From assembly GCF_001687545.1 (NCBI RefSeq), contig NZ_CP016545.1, forward strand, positions 1,907,001-1,971,000: 64,000 nt of DNA. The letters are read 5' to 3'. The translations under genes and the position numbers were made by a program. This stretch comes from Paraurantiacibacter namhicola. GTDB lineage: Bacteria > Pseudomonadota > Alphaproteobacteria > Sphingomonadales > Sphingomonadaceae. The notes under the pieces are model-generated. The model was given only the letters and a program-made list of their open reading frames with translations, was not told the DNA's origin and made no database searches. Shown in pieces: positions 42,930 to 51,459 of the stretch (position 1 is the first letter of the stretch; each line of letters starts with the position of its first letter).

Positions 42930-44324
42930 TCAATCGTCGCAGACCACCGCTTCGAGATCGCCGATGAAGTTCTCGGTCCAGTCGATGACATTGTCGTCGC
43001 GAACCGTCTTGATAAGGCTTTCGTAGCGCGCCTTGCGCTCCTCCAGCGGCATGTCGAGCGCCTTGTTGATGGCGTGGGCGATATCGTCCCGGCTGTGCGG
43101 ATTGATCAGCAGCGCGTCCTGCATCTGCTCCGCTGCCCCCGCGAAGCGTGACAGGATCAGGACGCCCGGATCCTCCGGGTCCTGCGCGGCGACATATTCC
43201 TTCGCCACCAGGTTCATCCCGTCGCGCAGCGGCGTGACGAGGCCGATCTTCGCCGCGCGGTAGAAGCCGAACAGTTCTTCCTGGCTATGCCCCTTGTTGA
43301 CGTAGCGGATGGGCACGAGGTCCACTTCGCTGCGCGCGCCGTTTATCTGGCCGGTCTTCTGCTCCAGTGTGGCGCGGATATGCTGGTAACTGCCGATATC
43401 CTCGCGGCTGGGCGGCGCGATCTGGATATAGACCAGGTCACGCACACGCTCCGGGAAGCGGTCGAAGAAGCGGCCGATGCCGTCGATACGTTCCGGCAGG
43501 CCCTTGGAATAATCCAGCCGGTCCACCCCGATCATGGCCGTGCGGCGGCGGGTGGAGGAAACCATGCGCTGCTGCGCATTGCGCGCCTCGCCCGTGTCGC
43601 CCTTTTCCATGAAGTGATCGTAATCGATGCCGATGGGATAGGCCCGCGCGATGCAGGACCGGCCCTCCAGCGTGACCCGGCCCGTGTCCTCGTCCACCTC
43701 CGCGCCCAATTCCTTGCGGCAGTAGTGCAGGAAGCTTTCGAGCCATTCGTTATTCTGGAAGCCGACGATGTCGTAATGCAGCATCGTGCGCACCAGCCGC
43801 TCGTGGAACGGCAGCGAGACAAACAGCCGCGTCGGCGGCCAGGGAATGTGCAGGAAGAAGCCGATCTTGTTCCTGATGCCGCGCGCCCGCAGCCGCTCGC
43901 CCAGCGGGATCAGGTGATAATCGTGCACCCAGACCATGTCGTCCGGCTCGATCAGGGGCTGGACGCTTTCGGCGAAGCGTTCGTTCGTACGTTCGTACCC
44001 CTTGCCGAATTCGCGGTCATATTCGGTCAGGTCGATACGGTAATGGAACAGCGGCCACAGCGTCGAATTGGCGTATCCGTTGTAATATTCGTCCACGTCC
44101 TGCTTCGCCAGGTCCATGGTCGCGGTGGTCACGCCATCGGCGCTGCGGCGGATGTTGATGTCGCCGGTATATTCCTCGCACTCGCCGCCGGACCAGCCGA
44201 ACCAGATGCCGCCATTCTTCTTGAGCGCGGAGTTCAGCGCTCCGGCAAGCCCGCCTTGCGCGCCAGCCGCCCCGCGTGCCTTGGGTACGGCGACACGGTT
44301 CGATATGACGATCAGTCGGCTCAT
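42930..44324 (-). CDS. otsA: Trehalose-6-phosphate synthase
   Basis: 464 residues, GT20 glycosyltransferase joining UDP-glucose (or ADP/GDP-glucose) and glucose-6-phosphate. Seen: SRLIVISNRVAVP at the N-terminus, WVHDYHLIPLG, GVDRLDYSKGLPER, PLRDGMNLVAKEYVAAQ. Starts with an ATGA overlap with the GH15 gene, placing it third in the otsB-GH15-otsA operon. Serves osmotic and desiccation tolerance. Confidence 0.97.
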   Translation of the reverse strand: MSRLIVISNRVAVPKARGAAGAQGGLAGALNSALKKNGGIWFGWSGGECEEYTGDINIRRSADGVTTATMDLAKQDVDEYYNGYANSTLWPLFHYRIDLTEYDREFGKGYERTNERFAESVQPLIEPDDMVWVHDYHLIPLGERLRARGIRNKIGFFLHIPWPPTRLFVSLPFHERLVRTMLHYDIVGFQNNEWLESFLHYCRKELGAEVDEDTGRVTLEGRSCIARAYPIGIDYDHFMEKGDTGEARNAQQRMVSSTRRRTAMIGVDRLDYSKGLPERIDGIGRFFDRFPERVRDLVYIQIAPPSREDIGSYQHIRATLEQKTGQINGARSEVDLVPIRYVNKGHSQEELFGFYRAAKIGLVTPLRDGMNLVAKEYVAAQDPEDPGVLILSRFAGAAEQMQDALLINPHSRDDIAHAINKALDMPLEERKARYESLIKTVRDDNVIDWTENFIGDLEAVVCDD

Positions 44325-46138
44325 CTGATTTCGCTCCAGCTCTTTGACAGCAGTCCTGCGCAGTTGATTACCCCAACCAGCGAGTAGGTTTGGGGGAAGT
44401 TCCCCCACAGCTCGCCCGTCTCGAAGTCCATGTCCTCGCTCAGCAGGCCGCTGTCGGTGCAATGGCCCAGCATCGTGCCGAACAATTCGCGCGCCTCGTC
44501 CTGCCGGTCCATCAGGGCCAGCGCCTCGATCAGCCAGAATGTGCAGATGTTGAAGGCGGTTTCCGGCGCGCCGAAATCATCCTCTGCCGCATAGCGCAGC
44601 ATGTGTTCGCCCCGCCGCAGCTCCTGCTCGATCTGCTCGAAAGTCTGGCGGAAGCGCTCGTCATCGGGCGTGACGTAATTCAGCTCCAGCAATTGCAGCA
44701 GGCTGGCATCGAGGTAGTCGCTTTCGAAACTGGCGCCGTAATGGCCCCCTTCCCCGTCGGCATCCGGCTTCCAGGCCTTGTCCTCGATCTTCGCGGTGAT
44801 GGCCTGCGCGCGCTCGCGCCACAGCTTTGCGCGGTCGGCTTTGCCCAGATGGTCGGCCACCTTGGCCAGCCGGTCGCAGGCGGCCCAGTTCATCACGGCG
44901 GAATAGGTGTGCACCTCCTCCCGCGTGCGGAATTCCCACAGGCCGGCATCGGCCTGGTCGTGCATGGCCCAGGCGGTTTCGCCCACCTGCTCCAGGCTCT
45001 CGAAATCATTCTCGTCCGCGATGCGCAGCAGCCGCCGGTCGACAAAGCCCTGCACGGTGGGCAGCACGATCTGGCCATAGCAATCGTGCTGCACCTGCTT
45101 GTAGGCCGCATTGCCGATCCGCACCGGGCCCATGCCGCGATAGCCGGCAAGATGCGCAGCCGTCGTCTCGTCCAGCTCGCTCTCGCCCATCACCGAATAC
45201 AGCGGCTGGATCTGCCCGCCGCGCGCATTGTCCACGATGTTGCGCAAGTATCCGAGGTATTTTTCCAGCACGTCCAGCGCGCCCAGCCGGTTCAGCGCCT
45301 GCACGGTGTAATAGGAATCGCGGATCCAGCAGTAACGGTAATCCCAGTTCCGCTCGCTGCCGGGCGCCTCTGGGATGGAGGTGGTGAGCGAGGCGACGAT
45401 CGCGCCCGTTTCCTCGTGCTGGCACAGCTTCAGCGTAATGGCGCAGCGGATAACCTCGTCCTGCCATTCGAAGGGCGTGGCCAGCCCGCGCGACCATTCC
45501 TGCCAGTATTTGCGCGTGGACTGTTCCATGCGGCGCATCTGCTCGCGCAGATTGCCCTGGAATGGCTCGTCCGGGCCGAGGAAGAAATGCGTATCATCCT
45601 CGATCCGGAAGGTCCGGCCTTCCAACACATATCCAACCGGCGCATCGGTACTGAGGCGCAGCGGATGGCGATCGATGAGGTAGCGGATGTGGTTCGTGCC
45701 GTTGGTCGTCTCCGGCAGGGCCGCGCCGTGGTTCTTCATCGGCCGCAGCACCACTTTCAGGCGCGGATTGCCGCGTATCGGGCGTACGATGCGGCAGAAC
45801 GCCACGGGCCGGTACATGCGGCCGGTGTGTTCGAAGCGCGGGCAGAAATCGAGGATCTCCACCGCGCTGCCATCCTCCGCCTCCAGCGTGGTGACAAGGT
45901 TGGGCGTGTTGCGGATGTATTCCTGGCTGGCGCTGACCTGCCCTTCCAGTTCGAAGCGCCAGACGCCGGCATCCTGCTTCTCGCCATTCAGCAGTGCGCA
46001 GAAGGTCGGGTCGCCATCGACGCGCGGAACGCAGCCCCACACCAATGAGCCAGTGCGGTCTATCAGGCCGGAAACCTGGCAATTGCCGATCGGCCAGAGT
46101 TCGAGGTTCTGCGTGCTTTGGGTCAAAGGTCCAGCCAA
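44321..46138 (-). CDS. Glycoside hydrolase family 15 protein (glucoamylase/trehalase-like)
   Basis: 605 residues, no signal peptide, so cytoplasmic. The (alpha/alpha)6 catalytic part (about 200-600) has the family segments NWDYRYCWIRDSYYTVQALNRLG and ETGELWGNFPQTYSLVGVINC, with acidic residues as expected for a general acid and base. Members of this group of GH15 include true trehalases as well as glucoamylases. Being placed between otsB and otsA and coupled to both suggests trehalose or trehalose-6-phosphate as substrate; this is inference. A starch or glycogen substrate is the alternative. Confidence 0.9.
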   Translation of the reverse strand: MAGPLTQSTQNLELWPIGNCQVSGLIDRTGSLVWGCVPRVDGDPTFCALLNGEKQDAGVWRFELEGQVSASQEYIRNTPNLVTTLEAEDGSAVEILDFCPRFEHTGRMYRPVAFCRIVRPIRGNPRLKVVLRPMKNHGAALPETTNGTNHIRYLIDRHPLRLSTDAPVGYVLEGRTFRIEDDTHFFLGPDEPFQGNLREQMRRMEQSTRKYWQEWSRGLATPFEWQDEVIRCAITLKLCQHEETGAIVASLTTSIPEAPGSERNWDYRYCWIRDSYYTVQALNRLGALDVLEKYLGYLRNIVDNARGGQIQPLYSVMGESELDETTAAHLAGYRGMGPVRIGNAAYKQVQHDCYGQIVLPTVQGFVDRRLLRIADENDFESLEQVGETAWAMHDQADAGLWEFRTREEVHTYSAVMNWAACDRLAKVADHLGKADRAKLWRERAQAITAKIEDKAWKPDADGEGGHYGASFESDYLDASLLQLLELNYVTPDDERFRQTFEQIEQELRRGEHMLRYAAEDDFGAPETAFNICTFWLIEALALMDRQDEARELFGTMLGHCTDSGLLSEDMDFETGELWGNFPQTYSLVGVINCAGLLSKSWSEIR

Positions 46139-46857
46139 TCCAGTACTTGGGTTACACCGTCCAGCCGGTGGCTGGCCGCGGTCTCTCGCATCTCGCCGAC
46201 AAGGACGCCGAAGCCGCCAAGATCGCTGGCGGCGCCAAAGCCATCCTCGTCCGTTACATCATCGCCCACGAACACTGGCGTCGCGCCGGCGAAGATGTCG
46301 GTCTGCATGAAAGCGCGCACCGCGCTGCCCTTGTCGGCTCCGGGGTGCATTAGTTCGATCACGGCCTTGCCGCGCTTCAGGTCCAGCCCGGCGTCGGATG
46401 CCAGTTCCTGTGCAAAGGAAAGGCCCTTATCCTCCAGGGAGGGATCGCTGCGATAATGCAGCGCCGCGCCGTGGCTCTTGCGCTCGAAGCGGAAGCCTTC
46501 CTTGGCGGCAAATGTCTCCAGCCTGCTCACGACATCGCTGTCGAGCTCGCGCGGAGCGTCGCCCAAGATGCTGTCATCGGCGGAGAGGCAGTGGCTGCCG
46601 TGCGACCCTGCGCGTGCCACACTCAGGGGGCCAGTGTGCTTCTGCAAGTCGTCCAGTGCGCGGCCCGTCACCACGGCCACGCGGCCATCCAGCCTATCGG
46701 ACAAGGCCCGGATGCGGCGCGCGATATCGTCCGGCGGGGTAATTGCGTCCGGCGTAGGTGCCAGCTCGACCAGCGTGCCGTCGAAGTCCAGGAATAGGGC
46801 GACCGGTCCCTGCCCCTGCAGGTGCGCGAGAGATGGCGGCGGGGGAAGGTCTTCCAT
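46123..46857 (-). CDS. otsB: Trehalose-6-phosphate phosphatase
   Basis: 244 residues, HAD superfamily. The catalytic DxD is D24-D26 in LFLDFDGTLVEL; VTGRALDDLQ, HYRSDPSLEDKG and VFVGDDVTDEDGF complete the fold. Removes phosphate from trehalose-6-phosphate. An ATG at MEDLPPPP is used; an upstream M (MQRAICRLHV) would add 10 residues. Its 3' end overlaps the GH15 gene by 16 nt. Confidence 0.95.
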   Translation of the reverse strand: MEDLPPPPSLAHLQGQGPVALFLDFDGTLVELAPTPDAITPPDDIARRIRALSDRLDGRVAVVTGRALDDLQKHTGPLSVARAGSHGSHCLSADDSILGDAPRELDSDVVSRLETFAAKEGFRFERKSHGAALHYRSDPSLEDKGLSFAQELASDAGLDLKRGKAVIELMHPGADKGSAVRAFMQTDIFAGATPVFVGDDVTDEDGFGAASDLGGFGVLVGEMRETAASHRLDGVTQVLDWLDL

Positions 46858-46916
46858 GACGTGCAGCCTACAGATTGCACGCTGCACTGCAACACGGGCG
46901 CCCCGTGTATTGCAAT

Positions 46917-47426
46917 TCAGCCGTCCTTCTCGATTTCCTCAATGCTTTCCAGCAGGTCGTCATCCAGCTCCTTGCCATGCAGCACGGAGATGTCGCCGGT
47001 GTTTTCCAGCACCACCGCGCGCACCTCGGAAAAAGCCATGACATTGGCCTCGCGCAGCTTCGCCAGCAGGTCGGCGCGGGTGACGCGTGTTTGCGACAGC
47101 GCGGCCTCGTTGATCACACCATCGCGCATCAGGATGCACGGCTTGTTGGCAAGCACATGCTCCACATTGTCGCTGACCTTGCGGCCCTTGGATATCATGA
47201 ATTGGAAGACAAACAGCCCGGCGATACCGACCATGGACTGCACGAAGGCAGGCAGGTCGCTCGCCTGCGCCGCACCGGCCAGCAATGAACCCAGCGCAAC
47301 CGTGGTGACGAAGTCGAAGCTGGTCATCTTGGAAAAGGACCGCAGCCCGGTGAAACGGACGATCAGCACGACCCATCCAAGGCCAACCCCGCCCAGGATC
47401 AGGCCGCGAAGCGCTGCATCCAACAA
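46917..47426 (-). CDS. DUF421 (YetF-like) membrane protein
   Basis: 169 residues. The N-terminal half holds two or three transmembrane helices, including LILGGVGLGWVVLIVRFTGLRSFSKM and TTVALGSLLAG; the soluble C-terminal half contains the DUF421 pattern (VEHVLANKPCILMRDGVIN, VTRADLLAKLREANV). Spore-forming relatives include SpoVA-associated and YetF proteins, but function in Gram-negatives is unknown. The apparent start is TTG-TTG with no strong ribosome-binding site; the true start may be an upstream ATT, so the N-terminus is uncertain. Confidence 0.78.
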   Translation of the reverse strand: MLDAALRGLILGGVGLGWVVLIVRFTGLRSFSKMTSFDFVTTVALGSLLAGAAQASDLPAFVQSMVGIAGLFVFQFMISKGRKVSDNVEHVLANKPCILMRDGVINEAALSQTRVTRADLLAKLREANVMAFSEVRAVVLENTGDISVLHGKELDDDLLESIEEIEKDG

Positions 47427-47511
47427 TTCGTTCTCAATAAAGATAGTGCGTCCCCTGAAGCTACACAGTCAGGACGCGCCGCCGGGCGATTGGTTTCTGA
47501 ATCAGGGAAAA

Positions 47512-47588
47512 TGGTAGCGGAGGAGGGACTCGAACCCCCGACACGCGGATTATGATTCCGCTGCTCTAACCACCTGAGCTACTCCGCC
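47512..47588 (-). tRNA. tRNA-Met (anticodon CAT)
   Basis: 77 nt with encoded CCA. Acceptor stem GGCGGAG/CTCCGCT with a G-U pair at the end, discriminator A; D-arm AGCTCAGGTGGTTAGAGC; anticodon stem GCGGA/TCCGC with loop ATCATAA (CAT); T-arm GGGGGTTCGAGTCCCTC. The G-U terminal pair and body fit elongator Met; a CAT tRNA-Ile2 needing lysidine cannot be fully excluded from the sequence alone. Confidence 0.93.
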
Positions 47589-47643
47589 ACACGATCTGAC
47601 CCGCGGGGCAAGGCGGCGCATTTAGGGCGCGCTTGGCAGGCGG

Positions 47644-48171
47644 TCAACCGCGAAACGCGAAGTCGCGCACGAACTCCCACGGGCCGCCGCGATAGATGTA
47701 CAGGGCAAGGCCGCGAAAGGCGAAGTCGCGCGGCTGTATCTCGGGCGAGAGCCGCGCCTGCAGCGCCTTTGCTTCCTTCGAAGTGACCTTGTTCTGGATG
47801 GTGACGTGCAGGCGCGGCTTGTGCTGGTCCTGCGACGTCAGCATGCCGTGGAAGCGATCGGCGATTTCCTCGCGGATTGAAAGCATTTCGGCGCTGGTCA
47901 GCTTCAGCGCCGTGCCGCCGCCCAGGGACATCAGGCCTTCCAGATGGCCAGCTGGCGGCGCGTATTCGCCGGCAAGGCGCGCAAGGCATTCACGCAGTTC
48001 CGCCTCGCAGCTTCGCGGCAGCGCGTGGAACAGGGTGACATGGGCGTCGAGGTAATTGCGTTCCGGCGGGAAATGCTCGGTCCGCAGCGCCGTGGCCCAG
48101 GCGGCCATGTCCTTTGGCAGCTGCGCCGTCAGGATGAATGGCGCATCATCGTGCTCGCCCTGCCCGCTCAA
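47644..48171 (-). CDS. 2'-5' RNA ligase superfamily protein (ThpR-like)
   Basis: 175 residues. The two HxT motifs of the 2H phosphoesterase fold are HVTLFHAL (about residue 44) and HVTIQNKV (about 119). Members hydrolyse cyclic phosphates or ligate RNA halves. The start is probably a TTG 8 nt after the mltG stop; no ATG is available nearby upstream except inside mltG. A 3' tail PRDFAFRG is repeated as VRDFAFRG at the very end. Confidence 0.82.
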   Translation of the reverse strand: MSGQGEHDDAPFILTAQLPKDMAAWATALRTEHFPPERNYLDAHVTLFHALPRSCEAELRECLARLAGEYAPPAGHLEGLMSLGGGTALKLTSAEMLSIREEIADRFHGMLTSQDQHKPRLHVTIQNKVTSKEAKALQARLSPEIQPRDFAFRGLALYIYRGGPWEFVRDFAFRG

Positions 48172-48178
48172 GACCGCT

Positions 48179-49156
48179 TCAATCCATCTCGCCGCGCTCG
48201 CGCCGGATCGCGAACCATTTTTCGACATTGGCGTTGTGCTCGTCCAGCGTCTTGGCAAAGGCGTGTCCGCCCGTGCCGTCGGCCACCATGAACAGCACAT
48301 CCGTGTCGACCGGATTGAGCACCGCTTCGATACTCGCGCGTCCGGGATTGGTGATGGGGCCGCGCGGCAGGCCAACCATCGTATAGGTGTTGTAATCGTT
48401 GATCGCGGCAATCTCGCTGCGGCGGATGCGGCGGCCCAGCGGCTTGCCCTTGGTGATGGGATAGATGATCGTCGGATCGGCCTGCAGCATCATGCCGGTG
48501 CGCACGCGGTTGGAATACAGCCCGGCGACCATGCCGCGCTCTTCCTTCTTGCCGGTTTCCTTCTCGACGATACTGGCCAGCGTGACGGCTTCGTTCGGCG
48601 TTTTCGCGACGGTCCTGGCCGACCGTTTGGGCCAAAGCTCGGCAATCGTCTCGCTCATGGCCTGCTGCATGCGCGCCAGCACGGCCCCGCGGCTTTCTCC
48701 GCGTTCGAAGTCATAGGTCTGCGGCAACACGCTGCCTTCTGCCGGCACGGCGATATCGCCCGTCAGCAGCGGCTCCGCCATCAGCGCCTCGTAAACAAGG
48801 ATGGAAGGCATGCCTTCGGGAATGGTGATCATCCGCCGGATGACATCGCCCGATTGCAGCGTGCTCAGGATCGTGGCGGGGCTGGCGCCTGCAGGAAGCA
48901 TGAACTCCCCCGCCTTGATGGCCTCGCCGCCGCCGAACACCTTGGCCCGCAGCAGGAAGCCGCGCGCGTCGGAAATGATCGATTCGTCCTCCAGCTTGCC
49001 TGCGATGGCCGTCAGGCTGGAGCCGCTGGGCACGATGAAGGTCTGGTCTTCCTCACCGACGGCGCTGGTGCCCCACCAGCCCCAGGCGAACCAGCCGCCC
49101 ACGGCAAGGAAGGCCAGCGCGATGGCGGCCAGGAAGCTGCAACCCTTGCGCGCCAT
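48179..49156 (-). CDS. mltG: MltG, endolytic murein transglycosylase
   Basis: 325 residues. Inner-membrane lytic transglycosylase that ends glycan-strand synthesis. One N-terminal transmembrane helix (about 8-28), a LysM-like region (FIVPSGSSLTAIAGKL), then the YceG domain with the catalytic glutamate in LASIVEKETGK and the conserved ADPTIIYPI and NDYNTYTMVGLPRGPI. Follows fabF by 1 nt; the acpP-fabF-mltG block is common in proteobacteria. Confidence 0.95.
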   Translation of the reverse strand: MARKGCSFLAAIALAFLAVGGWFAWGWWGTSAVGEEDQTFIVPSGSSLTAIAGKLEDESIISDARGFLLRAKVFGGGEAIKAGEFMLPAGASPATILSTLQSGDVIRRMITIPEGMPSILVYEALMAEPLLTGDIAVPAEGSVLPQTYDFERGESRGAVLARMQQAMSETIAELWPKRSARTVAKTPNEAVTLASIVEKETGKKEERGMVAGLYSNRVRTGMMLQADPTIIYPITKGKPLGRRIRRSEIAAINDYNTYTMVGLPRGPITNPGRASIEAVLNPVDTDVLFMVADGTGGHAFAKTLDEHNANVEKWFAIRRERGEMD

Positions 49157-49157
49157 C

Positions 49158-50420
49158 CTAGTCTTCGACGCGCTTGATGATCAGGCTGGCGTTTGTCCCG
49201 CCGAAACCGAAGGAGTTGTTCAGCGCCGCGCGCACTTCGCGCTCACGGGCATGATGCGGAACGAGGTCGACTCCGTCCGTGCCTTCGTCCGGATCATCCA
49301 GGTTCAGCGTCGGCGGTACAATCTGGTCACGGATGGCCAGGATGCAGAAGATCGCCTCCACCGCGCCCGCGCCGCCCAGCAAGTGGCCGATGGCGGACTT
49401 GGTGCTGCTCATGCTGGCGCCGCACAGATGATCGCCCAGCACGCGCTTAACCGCGGCAAGCTCGATCGTGTCGGCCATGGTGCTGGTGCCGTGCGCATTG
49501 ACGTAATCGATATCGCACGCCTCCATGCCGGCCTTCTTCAGCGCCATGCGCATGGCAGCCTCGGCGCCCTTGCCCTCGGGATGGGGCGCAGTGACGTGAT
49601 AGGCATCGCCGGACAGGCCATAGCCGACCACTTCGGCATAGATCGTCGCGCCGCGCGCCTTTGCGTGCTCGTATTCTTCCAGCACCACGACGCCCGCGCC
49701 TTCGCCCATGACGAAACCGTCGCGGTTCTTGTCATAGGGGCGGCTGGCCTCGGTCGGCCGGTCGTTGAAGCTGGAGTTGAGCGCGCGGGCCTGCGCGAAG
49801 CCGGCCACGCCCAGCGGGTTGATGGTGCTTTCCGCCCCGCCCGCCAGCATGATGTCGGCATCGTCATCCTTGATCATGCGCGCGGCATCGCCGATCGAAT
49901 GCGCGCCGGTGGAGCACGCGGTCACGACCGCGTGGTTCGGGCCCATCAGGCCGTATTTGATGCTGACCTGGCCACCGATCAGATTGATCAGGCGGCCATG
50001 TACGAAGTGCGGGGACACACGGCCGGGGCCGCGTTCCGCCAGCACCAGGCTCTCGCTCTCGATCCCCGGAAGGCCGCCGATGCCGCTGCCGATGGAAACG
50101 CCGGCGCGGGCCCTGGTCGCCTCGTCCATGTCGGTCAGGCCGGCATCTTCCAGCGCCTGGCCAGCAGCATCGATGCCGTAGACGATGAAGGGATCGACCT
50201 GCCGCTGGACCTTCGTGTCCACGCGCTTGTCCGGGTCGAAGCCGAATTCATGATCCTTGCCCTTCACCTCGCAGGCGATCTGGCATTTCTGGTCGCTCGC
50301 ATCGAAGCGGGTGATCGGCCCCGCCCCGCTCTTGCCAGCGATGAGATTGGCCCAGGACGTATCCACATCCCCGCCCAGCGGAGTGACAAGGCCCAGCCCG
50401 GTTACAACGACACGGCGCAT
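49158..50420 (-). CDS. fabF: Beta-ketoacyl-ACP synthase II
   Basis: 420 residues. Elongating condensing enzyme of fatty-acid synthesis. Catalytic triad C169 (TACSTGAHSIG), H310 (NAHGTSTMAD) and H346 (AIGHLLGGAG). The ATG gives MRRVVVTGLGLVTPLG, the usual FabF N-terminus; the upstream MHFSETN extension is not needed. acpP precedes it after a strong hairpin. Confidence 0.97.
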   Translation of the reverse strand: MRRVVVTGLGLVTPLGGDVDTSWANLIAGKSGAGPITRFDASDQKCQIACEVKGKDHEFGFDPDKRVDTKVQRQVDPFIVYGIDAAGQALEDAGLTDMDEATRARAGVSIGSGIGGLPGIESESLVLAERGPGRVSPHFVHGRLINLIGGQVSIKYGLMGPNHAVVTACSTGAHSIGDAARMIKDDDADIMLAGGAESTINPLGVAGFAQARALNSSFNDRPTEASRPYDKNRDGFVMGEGAGVVVLEEYEHAKARGATIYAEVVGYGLSGDAYHVTAPHPEGKGAEAAMRMALKKAGMEACDIDYVNAHGTSTMADTIELAAVKRVLGDHLCGASMSSTKSAIGHLLGGAGAVEAIFCILAIRDQIVPPTLNLDDPDEGTDGVDLVPHHAREREVRAALNNSFGFGGTNASLIIKRVED

Positions 50421-50440
50421 ATTGGTCTCCGAAAAATGCA

Positions 50441-50473
50441 ACAGGCCCGGCCCGCTAAGGGGGTCGGGCCTGT
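50441..50473 (-). terminator. Hairpin between acpP and fabF
   Basis: ACAGGCCCG pairs with CGGGCCTGT around a GC-rich inner stem and AAGG-type loop; on the minus strand it is followed by TTGCATTTTT. It lies 43 nt after the acpP stop and about 20 nt before the fabF start, so it is probably a partial terminator that keeps acpP mRNA more abundant than fabF mRNA. Confidence 0.65.
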
Positions 50474-50516
50474 CAGGTCCCGCCCTATGATGAGGCGGGT
50501 CGGCATGGGCGAATGA

Positions 50517-50753
50517 TCAGCCCTTGTGCTCTTCGATGTACTTGATGGCGTCGCCGACCGTGTTGATCTTCTCAGCCGCATCGTCGGGGATCTCGACGCC
50601 GAATTCTTCTTCGAACGCCATCACCAGTTCCACGATGTCGAGGCTGTCGGCGCCCAGATCGTCGATGAAGCTGGCTTCGGGAGTCACCTTGGACTCCTCG
50701 ACACCCAGGTGCTCGACAACGATCTTCTTAACGCGTTCGGCAGTATCGCTCAT
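50517..50753 (-). CDS. acpP: Acyl carrier protein
   Basis: 78 residues. Carries acyl chains on a 4'-phosphopantetheine attached to Ser37 in [12 protein letters not shown]. Acidic four-helix sequence ([17 protein letters not shown]) is standard. Its own promoter must lie in the 198-bp divergent gap toward the DUF2383 gene. Confidence 0.98.
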   Translation of the reverse strand: MSDTAERVKKIVVEHLGVEESKVTPEASFIDDLGADSLDIVELVMAFEEEFGVEIPDDAAEKINTVGDAIKYIEEHKG

Positions 50754-50951
50754 TCTGTTCCCTCTCGTTTGGGAGTTAATCTCTCGCCTTTCGCCCTAAT
50801 GAACGGCGCGTAAGAGCGCAAGGGCTAGCCGATGCGCCAGGGCGACTATGCTGCGCGCCGAACGGTGCCATGGGCCGCCGAATGGCCGGAACAGGCCCAA
50901 TCCACGTCCGTTGGTCAGGTAACATCAACTTTGATTTCAAGGACATATTCC

Positions 50952-51383
50952 ATGGCAACCTCCGCATTCAAGACGCTGGTCGACACCACCTTCGATTCGG
51001 TCGAAGGCTATCGCAAGGCATCGGAATCCGCTTCCAGCCCGGCGATGAAGCAGGCACTCAGCAAGCGGCTGACCGAGCGTCAGGAAACGCTCAACACGCT
51101 GAATTCCGAACTCCAGCGCCAGGGCGAAGAGCTCGTCACCGAAGGCACGGTGTCGGGTGAGCTGCACCAGGCATGGATGAAGGTGACGGACATGTTCCAG
51201 AATGGCGACGAGAATGCCGCAGAGCGTGTCGAGGAAGGTGAAGATTACCTGCGCGGAAAGTTCGAAAGCGCGCTGAACGATGACGATCTGCAGATGGAAG
51301 AGCGCCAGGTCGTGCAGCAGGCCTATGCCGAGATTTCGGAAGGCGAACGCTTTGGCGACATGGTCGAAAACCAGATGGACTAA
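50952..51383 (+). CDS. DUF2383 / PA2169-type ferritin-like four-helix protein
   Basis: 143 residues, all-helical and acidic. Repeating pattern of E/Q-rich helices (LTERQETLNTLNSELQRQGEEL, GDENAAERVEEGEDYLRGKFESAL; short pieces) suits the DUF2383 ferritin-like fold, often stress-induced. An AAGGAC site precedes the ATG; the longer frame upstream reads arginine-rich junk. A bidirectional terminator follows. Confidence 0.82.
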   Translation: MATSAFKTLVDTTFDSVEGYRKASESASSPAMKQALSKRLTERQETLNTLNSELQRQGEELVTEGTVSGELHQAWMKVTDMFQNGDENAAERVEEGEDYLRGKFESALNDDDLQMEERQVVQQAYAEISEGERFGDMVENQMD

Positions 51384-51401
51384 TCACCCACATCACACAT
51401 G

Positions 51402-51438
51402 AAAAAGGGCGCGAGACCGATTGGTTTCGCGCCCTTTT
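51402..51438. terminator. Bidirectional terminator between the DUF2383 gene and aspS
   Basis: AAAAAGGGCGCGAGACC pairs with GGTTTCGCGCCCTTTTCT around GATT, with one mismatch, between convergent genes. Confidence 0.85.
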
Positions 51439-51459
51439 CTATGCCAATCCGCGTCCTGC

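Noticed and set aside
44390-46048. Long plus-strand frame opposite the GH15 gene
   Set aside because: Antisense shadow; low-complexity Ala/Arg/Gly-rich translation.
48801-50516. Long plus-strand frame opposite fabF and mltG
   Set aside because: Antisense shadow of two conserved genes.
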